This document shows, one piece after another, positions 55,601 through 64,000 of a DNA stretch of 64,000 nt (the first letter of the stretch is position 1; the number at the start of each line of letters is the position of its first letter). The stretch spans positions 91,358,609 through 91,422,608 of the forward strand of contig JARDYH010000003.1 of assembly GCA_029215795.1 (NCBI GenBank). Direction: 5' to 3'. The notes under the pieces are model-generated. The model searched no databases. It had not been told where the DNA came from and worked only from the letters and a program-made list of their open reading frames with translations. Source of the DNA: Anniella stebbinsi (Eukaryota > Chordata > Lepidosauria > Squamata > Anniellidae). Made by a program: the position numbers and the translations under genes.

Positions 55601-56585
55601 GGCCAAGAACCCTGGGCTCTGATCCAACAAAGCACAGGTGGGGTGCAGTGCTGGGAGAAAAGGGAGTTTGGGGCACTGAATCCAGCCTCCCGCTCCCTTT
55701 TCTCAAACAAATGATCGGGTGTATGATTGGGCTGGGGATACACACCCAGTAGCCTGCTCCCCTATGCTGGATTGAGGCGCATATGTTTGAGGATTGCTAT
55801 GCAAGGAGGTCTAAATCATAAAATATAGGCTGTAATATGTGCCAGTTAAAGTTTGCCATGATGTCATTTGCAATATTATAGCTGCCAGGCCAGGATGCCA
55901 ACATCCAATAATATAGGTAGTTCTACAGTCAGAGATTATAAATATTCTACACTTTTAAAAAGTCTGATCTTTCCAAGTTCGCATGACCTGGATGTTCAGG
56001 ACCAATGAAGGCTTTGTTCAGATGTATAAGCCTTTCTGAAGCAATGAGCATCAATCTGCAAATATTCATGGGGGTATGTGGGGCAAGATAAGGGTCCTGA
56101 GCCAGCAGCTGCAGTGTACAATTGGGCTTCAAGGTAAACATGAAGTTCTGCAAAGGCAAGGGCTGTCTTATTCATTCCAATGTCAGGCTAAGCTTTGCAT
56201 AGGCAAGCCAATGCTCCTACAGAGCTTCCTAGTATTTAAATGAGTGGGGTTGTTTCTGCTTTCATGGAGCTCCATATATGGAGCTTCAGATCATGATGAA
56301 AGTCTCAAATCCTTGCAACTTCATAACTACAATGGCACCTGAACATTTATGGAATGCAACATGCAGGTGGGGGGAATCATTGTTTTTTATGTTTATATTT
56401 GCAAAGGCATCGTTGTTAGATGCAGCTCAAGACAGTTTGTGATAACTCCTAAAAAATGTATGGACATGGAGAGCAATGAATATTTAAAGCCTTAGAGAGA
56501 AAATGTATCTGTGTCTACATAAGTAAAGATACTCATTGCTGCTGAATGTAACTTTTAATTAAAAGAAATTCTCATTTTATACATA
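52631..56585 (+). other. ITPR2: Probable ITPR2 3' untranslated region (about 4 kb)
   Basis: Between the ITPR2 stop and an ATTAAA signal at 56558 I find no recognisable SINE, LINE or MITE copy, in contrast to every intron of this size in the window. It holds only simple tracts: poly-G at 53164-53176, (CAA)n(CA)n at 53529-53557 and poly-C at 55568-55582. ITPR2 messages in other vertebrates carry a 3' UTR of several kilobases, so the extent is plausible. Alternative weaker ATTAAA hexamers lie at 54688 and 55110. The end point is inferred, not seen. Confidence 0.5.
56268..56285. promoter_or_regulatory. 18-bp perfect palindrome with a CArG box
   Basis: AGCTCCATATATGGAGCT is its own reverse complement. 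The middle, CCATATATGG at 56272-56281, is an exact match to the SRF CArG consensus CC(A/T)6GG. It lies near the end of the inferred 3' UTR. Function is not shown. Confidence 0.35.
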
Positions 56586-56602
56586 TTTGTGTCTGTGTGT
56601 TC
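56558..56602 (+). terminator. ITPR2: Candidate ITPR2 polyadenylation signal with GU-rich downstream element
   Basis: ATTAAA occurs at 56558-56563. About 25 nt further on is a GU-rich run, TTTGTGTCTGTGTGTTCC at about 56585-56602. This is the usual arrangement of a vertebrate poly(A) site, and cleavage would fall near 56580. It is the best-formed signal downstream of the stop within the repeat-poor stretch. AATAAA words at about 59254 and 62614 are further downstream candidates, but they lie beyond repeats. Confidence 0.45.
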
Positions 56603-57354
56603 CATTGCAGAGTTGTATGCAAATTTGCCATGAATGGCACGTCCTTGAGAGAAATAGCAAAACAATGCTAGATTCAGTGTTGAGAGGCAGATTTGGAGTT
56701 CCCAGTCTTCAAAGTTGTGTAGCATAATGAAAACAGGAAAAGCAGAAAAAAGGAGAGAAAGCTGGAGATACTTTTTCTTAAATGTTCAGAAATTTTCTCC
56801 CATCTTAAGTTAGCCATATTTGGAATGTGTGGGCGGTGTGATTGCCAGTGGAAGCCACATCTATTTAGTGGTGCTCCATACAGCTACTGTAACATCTGTA
56901 GGTGACTCCACATGGTTTGGTCCTAGAACATGAAAAGTTGCCTTTCGGGAGACTGGTGGTGCAGTCTTCAACATGGCATGGCCAAATGTGTCTGCCAGTT
57001 AACAGTAATGAAGGGATTTGAGGGGAGGCATTTGCAGATGAGAATTGGCAGATGGGAAGAGGATGTGATTAACCCTTTCCTCCTTTCTGATCACCCCGCC
57101 CAGCCATCAGATTTATTTTTGGTCTATGAGCCAGTTGGGAAGGGAGAGGAAACCTGCCTGGAAGGAGGGAACTGGTGGTCAGGAAAAGTAAAGCTGGTGT
57201 GCAAGGTGGACACATTGGCAGCTTTTCCCATGTGATATCACTGTTCCAACATTAGAGTGTGAAGAAACCACTGGGTAAGAGGCTCCAATACCACTTCTGT
57301 AACATAAGAACCTCTTGCTTTTCTGCTACCAGTAGCTCTATATGTATTATTGTT

Positions 57355-57640
57355 GGTGCAATTAATATTTTATGTTATTTATTTATATAGCATTTTCCAT
57401 GTATGCAGCACTTGACTGAGTAGCATAGGCAAAAAGACATGTTCTTGCCCCAAGAAGCTTACAGCCTAAATCAGGGATGGGCAACATGGTCCCCCAGGCA
57501 CTAATGTGCCCCCAGACATCTTTTGGCAATTGCCAAATTGCCTTATCCTTCCCCCTTAAAAAAAAAAAAATCTTACGGCAGCTGGTTCACTTCAAATTCT
57601 ACGCTTCATGATGGTGTTCAGAGACATTCTTAGGAAGTGA

Positions 57641-57671
<31 letters not shown>

Positions 57672-58040
57672 GGCATGGGTGTGTGTGAGGGGGGCGCAGG
57701 AGAGGGGGCAGGAGGGAGGGGGAGAGCACTCACATGCTATGTGTATTGATCCAGAGTGAAAGATGGGGTGGAAGAGAGGTTTCTGATGGCACTGAACATG
57801 ATGAGTTGAAAGGGCTTGTTTAGTGTATTATAACTCCACCCCTACCTCTGTCTTGTACTCAGTCTTTTGGATAGGTTATTTGTCTTTGTGACTAGCTACA
57901 CCTCACATGGAAGACATTTTGTGGTGATGCCCACAACAATTTCTCAAATTGCCAAATGTGCCCATTGGACCAAAAAGGTTGCCTACCCCTGGCCTAAATA
58001 TTAAGACTGGAGGAGATAATGGGGAATTAAGTGAAGGAAA
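57355..58040. mobile_element. Old LINE 3' fragment interrupted by a hAT element
   Basis: TTATTTATTTATATAGCATT, CTTGCCCCAAGAAGCTTACA and GCCTAAAT resemble a CR1/L3-type 3' end. The wording continues after the inserted element with ATTAAGACTGGAGG. The family is uncertain. Confidence 0.5.
57472..57991. mobile_element. hAT MITE, 520 bp, with intact 8-bp duplication
   Basis: CAGGGATGGGCAAC begins it and GTTGCCTACCCCTG ends it. Both flanks are GCCTAAAT (57464-57471 and 57992-57999), a perfect 8-bp target duplication. The interior carries (GA)n at about 57645-57671 and no transposase frame. Confidence 0.85.
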
Positions 58041-58943
58041 GACGTAACAGAAAGGATAGGCTCATGACCAGTTTCAGATGCTTTGTTTCAACAGAGGATA
58101 CAGACTAAGTGGTTGAACCAAGGACTTCACTGAATTGGTTGCTTTGAGCTTGGATTTGAGGGAGGGAACCACATAGATGATGCAGAGGCAGGTACAGGCC
58201 TAAGGGGCAGCAAGGGAGAATAGGTACAGTGAATTAAGGGATCAATATACTTTTTAGGTGGTAATGACTCCTTGACACATTTCTGACATACTAAACCTGG
58301 TTAAAGGAAATTATGTCCTTGATATTCTTATTGTTTCCTTCCCAGAAATAATATCCAAAATTTAAGAAGAAATTACAAAGAGATTTAAAAAAAAACCTTA
58401 ATAGTATTTTAAATACTGGAAATGTATTTCTAGCACCAGCGTATATACTCCTTTCTGTTAGTATTCTGCACGTTACAAGCAGGAAGACACAAGATCCAAG
58501 ACAAATTGCCTTCGAACTTTGTAATCTCAGAGCTTCTCAATTGTTACAGTCAGCCGTTACTTTTCCCTCTACCCAGAACAATACTTATTCTACCCAGCCT
58601 ACTCTCAGCTCTTACAAAATTGAGAAAACAGCTACTTAGAATTCACAGAAAGGAACACTGAAGTTGAGAAATCAAATAGAAGAAGTCGTCGGGAAAGGCA
58701 GGGCTGAGACTGAATGTTCAGCCTCAATTGTGTGCTGCTGGGGTTCATGTCTCAGTGTGTTTCTTTTGAAAACCAATCGGAAGGATTGAGCCATTAATGC
58801 ACTTTAGGATGGGATGCAATGTTAGTAAAAATTTCTTCACCATACTTATCCTTACTGAATCCACTAACAATAGGCAACACCAGGTCCTGATATTTAAATC
58901 CAACTGAAATTTGGTGTGTTACTAGCAAATGCTAGTTATTGTA

Positions 58944-58978
58944 GTGTGCTCTCTCTCTCTCTCCCTCTCTCTCTCCCT

Positions 58979-59037
<59 letters not shown>

Positions 59038-59038
59038 A
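58944..59038. repeat. Compound (CT)n(CA)n microsatellite
   Basis: About 50 nt of CT with CCCT interruptions, then about 20 CA units. Confidence 0.95.
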
Positions 59039-60025
59039 CATTACACCCTAATGGGATTATTGTCCTTGGACAGTTGGCTGTGCCACTGGCAGCCAGAGAT
59101 ACTGGGTGGGGTGGGGGGGGTTGCCCCCACTGTCACATTGTCACTAAATGCAGCGTTCCCCCACCCTAATCAATGGATGGCCGCACTATTTTTTGGGTGT
59201 GGCACTGGACTGTGATGGAACCCTGGGAACTTGGATGGATGGATAAGAAAAATAAAGCAGGAAAAGAAAATCAGGTTTCATTGGCTTAGACCATATTATT
59301 ATGATTGATTGGGCATGCAAGTTGCCTGGCTTAGTTTTTTTCCATGGGCCAGATTTGAAGATGAATCCTACTGGAACTAGCAACACTGGAACCATCCAAG
59401 AATTTAGCTGAGCCTATCATTACTGTCTTGAAAATGGTATCAGACTTCTCACCTTTCTTCTCCTCATATGTTCCCCAGTTACGGTTGCACTTCAGCTACA
59501 GTGGTGACTCAAGCCATTGTTTCATCTGCTCCATAGTATATGTCTGTGAGGCTACGATGAAGCGCTGCCAGAATATGGTCACTGCCCCTCCCTTTGTCCC
59601 GGGAATGGAAGGTTCAGGTGGAGTCTGGCAATGTGAGATGCTGATTCTGTTGTTATTCCAGGGAGCAGACAAGGTTGTTGAAGACACCCTTTCTTGGAGA
59701 TTTGCCCAACAGATAGGGGAGGGCTCCCTTCTGGGAACTTCCTGTTTCAACAGGCTGTCTTATTCAATATTGTCTATTTGCTGGTTGAATGTACTGATGA
59801 TAAATAATACTTTGCGTTCCTTGGTAACCATCTCCTGAATTACACTGGTAGACAATGTGATTGGCTGGCTTCTTTGAAAGGGGCATGTGATGAAGACTTA
59901 CAAACTGTAGGGTATATTGCTTATTATGTTGCTTATTACTGGTTAACTATGACAATTTAGGGATAAACTTAGCATGACAACAGAGACCTGGGAGTAGCTC
60001 TCCAGTCTCTTTAGACTTTTCCAAA

Positions 60026-60062
60026 ATCCAGATCACCCCAAAAGTGATGGGGTGATCTGGAT
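60026..60062. repeat. Perfect 15-bp hairpin, 7-nt loop
   Basis: ATCCAGATCACCCCA at 60026-60040 and TGGGGTGATCTGGAT at 60048-60062 are exact reverse complements around AAAGTGA. No T-run follows and no known element was recognised. Confidence 0.9.
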
Positions 60063-60739
60063 AAGGCCTCTAGTGCGGGGAGGTCGACCCTTTTCCTTTT
60101 GTACCATTTTCCTATTTAAAATCACCCTCCCAGCCCTTTTCAGAAAGCATATACATATGCACATATATTTTTCCTAACAAGAGCAGTATTGGCCAAACTT
60201 ACAAAAAGAAATCACCCTTGCCCTTCCTTCCTGCTAGAAAAAAGAGTAGTTCCAAAATAACATTTCCCCCACCGCCAACAAGGGGTCTTTGTGGCTGATT
60301 AATTAGGGCAAATGCTGTCCAGGGTGCTGATCAGTGGGCCTCAGTTCTTGTTTCCTGAATACTTAGGAATTCCAGGAGATCAAAAGCATAAAAGTGGCCT
60401 AAATCAAAGTATTCAGGTTAAGTGGCTTGGAAATTCAAATGTATGCCATTCGTTTGTTTTTTGAAATAGCAACATTCGGGTTGTGTGTATTACCTCTCAA
60501 CATGTCAGATTCACGGCACTGCTATTTTCTCTAGACTTCAGTGGGCTTTAGAGCCAACTGACAAGAGGCAATGCTTTTAGGAATATTAAAAAATGCTATC
60601 CATGCTGTTAAATACAAATGCAACAGAGGTTCCTACATGAGAACAACAACAGAATTGTGGGTTCTCAATGTAATATCGACCCGAGCAACATACACTCAGG
60701 ATGGCTGTCGTCTGGTTGTGAAGCAGGTCCCGGCTCATT

Positions 60740-60850
60740 TCATCTAGCTGGACCGAGGCACAAGGAGGTCAAATGATTTGCTCAGGGTCATGCTGCAAGC
60801 AAGTGATTTGCCCATGATTTCCCTTGTTCCTATACCTTTGCTCAAGCCAC
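60740..60850. mobile_element. MIR/L2-like repeat fragment
   Basis: GAGGCACAAGGAGGTCAAAT, GATTTGCTCAGGGTCATGCT and GCAAGCAAGTGATTTGCCC match the family seen at 42610. Diverged. Confidence 0.45.
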
Positions 60851-63159
60851 AGGGCTAGCTAATGAGCAAGCACAGCCCCTTGGGACTGTGCTAGAACTGG
60901 CAAGTACCCGATTTCATTCTTAATCATTAAATAAGGAAGTGTACACTTTAGTTGTGTTCCTTACAATACTGTAGGATGCCTCCAGCTCCATACAAATATA
61001 GTCTGGTTCATTTTGTCCTGAGTTTCTGGAAGCTCCTTTTGTGAACAAGAGTACTGTTTGTGGCATATTTCTATTTAACCTGCATATTACCCTTTTTGTT
61101 GGGAAGGTTTACAATGAGCAGGGAATGTAGGGAAAGACACATGATCCTGTTAGAATTGCTGCAAATTTTTAACATTAACTAGAATATTTTAACCCAGCTA
61201 CACTTGTTATCTAGCAGCAGCAGGCTTGGCTGCAATACTAACAGCAATGGCTTTCTTTTCCTACAGGTCTGTCAAACTGACATAGTCACATTGCATGTTT
61301 ATCCCTTCTCCATTTTCAAAAACCACAAACAAACATAACAACTAAAATAAAAATGCTTACGTGTCTCTACGTGGAGTCTACGTGGACTCTTGCTCTCATT
61401 CAGTGGCTGTCAGCAGAGTCAGCCACACAAGGGAAGTCTTCAAGTGGTGATGGGGAGAAACCTTGGTGGTGAGGAGATACTAAGACCGTAATTAATTCTT
61501 CCTACTTAATGGGTAGGTGACTCATAGGTGTGATTTACAATTGCACTTTCTGCTAATATCTCTGTAGTGTTTGCATTTAGGGATCTCTGTCCATAATAAT
61601 CAGAAGCAATTATTTATGGATAGGTGTAGCTATTTTTATGAAAGCAACGTTATGTGTCTGAAGAAATTTCAATCAGTGCTGTCTAGTTTTTTGAAACAGG
61701 TGTTCAGGGCAAAAAAGGACTTCTGGAGGCATCAAGTGTGCATTCAAAAATAATGAAAACACAAGGCTACATTGTTCTTTTTAGAAATTTAGTATGTACA
61801 GCCCGGTCCTAAACATGGTATGGAGTTCAATGGGACTTTCTCCTAGGAGAGTGTACATAGGACTTCAGCCTTAGTTTATTCAATATCCTCACTCTGAAAC
61901 TGACCTACCATTAGGTAGAGTGAGATGGCCTGCCTCAAGGGGCAGAATCCGGGGGAGTCCTTTGAAGGACAGCAAACATAAATGATTGAGTCTATTACTG
62001 CTTTTAAAACCGGGAATGGTACCTTATGGGGTTTGTTTGTTTGTTTTTGCAGCACCATGTCTTGGGCTATCTCTCTGGGATGATTATGTTCATCATTTAT
62101 TCTGATCATTGAGTTTTGCTTTCCTGGTTAAAAAAAAATGTGATGGTTGGGGCAGGAGGTAGTTTTGGTTTGGTTCCTTTATACAGAATCCATGCAACCT
62201 TGACCATAGCTGCTCAGCAGCAGAGTGTGCTATGTGTTTGCAGATGAGCAGCTGTGCATTTCAGCTACGAGGGCTCTTTCTGAGAAGAAAGGGCACCTTT
62301 CTAGATTCCCCTTCTGACATATGCTCTGTTTGCAACAGTTTCCCTTTGTCTTATTCTGCTTGGTGGTGTTTTTTTTTAAAAAAGTGTGAAACAACATTAG
62401 CTCCATCCAAGCTTGTGGTTTAGTTGAAAAATAAAATTCCGGTAAGGCACTTGGACAATCTGGAAATGTCCAGTTGGACCTGTATGTGTGTGTTTACAGC
62501 CACTACGTCCGGTGCAGACACATGTACACAGCTAACAAAGATTCCTGTGATTTGACACCACAGTGAATTATGACACCTTTGGAACCCAAAGGAATGTGTT
62601 CATTGCCTGAATGAGAATAAAAGCTGTGTGTCAAGAACTCTGGGTTCTTTATGATTGGAGGTCTCAACCTAATCTATTTTTAGTCTTTTTGTACCCATTA
62701 AGCATTTATCTTAACCAGAACAACCACATACAACTTTAAAAGGAAACCAGGGACCTCCAGCTAAAGATGTGGCTGGTTGCATGGAATGGCTGTGTGACCC
62801 TCAAGTTTCTTCTCCTCACCTGTATTTGGCCATGTGCTGGTTTCTTCACAGCCCGTTCTGCCTCCCAGTTTTCCTTCCCCCTCCCAGACACCTCGCTCCA
62901 GCTTCTCCTCTTTCCACCTTTCCTCCTCACTATATCTTGTTACAACTCTTCTTCATTAGGGTGCCCTCTGCCAGTCCTAATGTTATCAGGTGCTGTGGTC
63001 CCAGAAGTGCTCTTGAAGGGCCCCCGGCTGAGACCTGGGGTTGGGAGCATAGCAACACTCCAAAGCACGGTGGGACATTAAAATGGTGGGTTTCAATGGA
63101 TCCCAGCACTGATTCAGAGCTGGGATGGCCAGTTATGTAATGCCTAAAAGGAGGAAACA

Positions 63160-63161
63160 CA

Positions 63162-63197
<36 letters not shown>

Positions 63198-63225
63198 AGA
63201 GAGGGAGGGAGGGAGGGAGGAGGGT
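63160..63225. repeat. Compound (CA)n(GA)n(GGGA)n microsatellite
   Basis: About 16 CA units, four GA units, then GGGA units. Confidence 0.95.
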
Positions 63226-63454
63226 GTAGGTTTGTGTAAAAGGTGTACATACTAATTCATATGTATAGGTGCAAATTTATAAAGAATTGCATAGCCACAA
63301 CATCCTTTAGCACATTACAACGTATATTGCCCCCCTGGCTCCAAGCTTCAAGGGTGAAGATTGATAAAAATCTTTGTCATAATGCCAGCACATGGCTGAG
63401 CACATCCAATTCATAATCATTTGTAACTGCTACACTACAGCCATTCATTATTAG

Positions 63455-63740
63455 ATCGAGAGCTGGCCTAGAATTGGGGCTATGCACGTGAGCTGGGAAG
63501 TCCCCAATTCTAATCTCACCTAGCCATTTACTGACTGGGTAGCCTGTGGCAAATCACTAGAGCAACAATAGCAATGTTGATTATTAGATAAGCACCTATA
63601 ATTATATCTTAGGCGCAGGCTTCTGTCTGGAATACAGGGATAATAATTCCCATTGAAGGGATGGTTTGAAAGTTTACTAAGATAATGTATGTGAAGTGCC
63701 TGAGCACATTTTAATGTGCCATATAGATGTTATTGGCCTG
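63455..63740 (+). mobile_element. MIR-like SINE, nearly full length
   Basis: GGGAAGTCCCCAATTCTAAT (B-box region), CATTTACTGACTGGGTAGCC, GGGATAATAATTCCCATTGA and ATAGATGTTATTGG follow the MIR order from tRNA-like head to 3' end. An interruption of about 50 nt lies in the middle. Confidence 0.6.
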
Positions 63741-63834
63741 TACCTTGCCATAATTACCCTCATGAAAAAAGGGGGGACAAATGGGAGATTAGGTTCCAAG
63801 GGAAGTGCAAAATCTACTTCCATCTTATTATAGA

Positions 63835-64000
63835 GTTGGGGTGAAGGACTCTTTCAACCTGAAGGCCGAATTCCATTTCAGAGAGTCTCTCGTGGGCTGC
63901 GTTCCAGTGGTGGGCATGGCCAAAAGCAAAAGGGGTGGGGACAAAAAAAAGAAAAATACCCACGGATTTTGGCTTAAAACTCTTACTGTGAATAACTAAG
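63835..64000. mobile_element. hAT-like MITE, cut by the window end
   Basis: The left part, GTTGGGGTGAAGGACTCTTT then CAACCTGAAGGCC, and interior GGGCATGGCCAAAAGCAAAA match the family at 8363-8706. Confidence 0.5.

Larger units (their letters stand above)
56603..64000. other. Intergenic DNA downstream of ITPR2, no gene supported
   Basis: No exon-like conserved frame was found on either strand. In mammals the gene convergent to ITPR2 is SSPN, but none of its sequence was recognised here. The region holds a LINE piece interrupted by a hAT element (57355-58040), CT/CA and CA/GA microsatellites (58944-59038, 63160-63225), a strong hairpin (60026-60062) and MIR-like SINE sequence (63455-63740). 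The open frame at 59428-59838 (136 codons) has no recognisable domain. Confidence 0.65.

Noticed and set aside
59428..59838. 136-codon frame downstream of ITPR2, considered as an exon of SSPN or another gene
   Set aside because: It shows no tetraspan-like hydrophobic pattern of sarcospan and no splice context. It may be a retroelement remnant.

Overview
The window is vertebrate genomic DNA, most probably from a squamate reptile (a lizard or snake). Coding sequence is sparse and occurs as short exons with GT-AG borders. The introns are full of CR1 and L2-type LINE ends, MIR-like and tRNA-derived SINEs, hAT-type miniature transposons, one L1 tail and long microsatellites, a mixture typical of squamates. 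The assignment below class level is inference. No prokaryotic gene, CRISPR array, rRNA or tRNA gene was seen.

One gene is present: the 3' part of ITPR2, the type 2 inositol 1,4,5-trisphosphate receptor, on the + strand. Twelve exons from 2553 to 52630 join in frame to 587 codons plus a TGA stop. They are probably the last 12 exons. They encode the end of the cytosolic armadillo/lateral region, all six membrane segments, the luminal loop, the selectivity filter GGGVGD, the S6 gate, a Cys2-His2 linker, a C-terminal coiled coil and the His/Pro-rich tail. The isoform call rests on type-2-specific stretches such as FGDDGDEG, the diverged luminal loop and the tail ending in HHMPPH. The first exons of the gene lie upstream of the window. 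A 3' UTR of about 4 kb probably follows to an ATTAAA signal near 56558.

Layout: 1-2552 is upstream intron. Exons 1-3 lie at 2.5-8.2 kb, exon 4 at 15.0 kb, exon 5 at 20.7 kb, a tight cluster of four exons at 28.2-30.7 kb, exon 10 at 33.4 kb, a 16 kb intron, exon 11 at 49.5 kb and the last exon at 52.5 kb. From 56.6 to 64 kb is repeat-bearing intergenic DNA with no gene that I can support.

The most notable non-genic content is transposon biology. Three near-identical 313-320 bp fold-back hAT elements each have a perfect, different 8-bp target duplication. A 2.55 kb hAT-like element carries internal tandem arrays. A probable 510 bp Helitron sits cleanly inside a CR1 copy and carries a large stem-loop with ZNF143-like motifs. 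A hAT element at 57.5 kb has an intact 8-bp duplication inside an older LINE. A MITE has gained telomere-type TTAGGG repeats.
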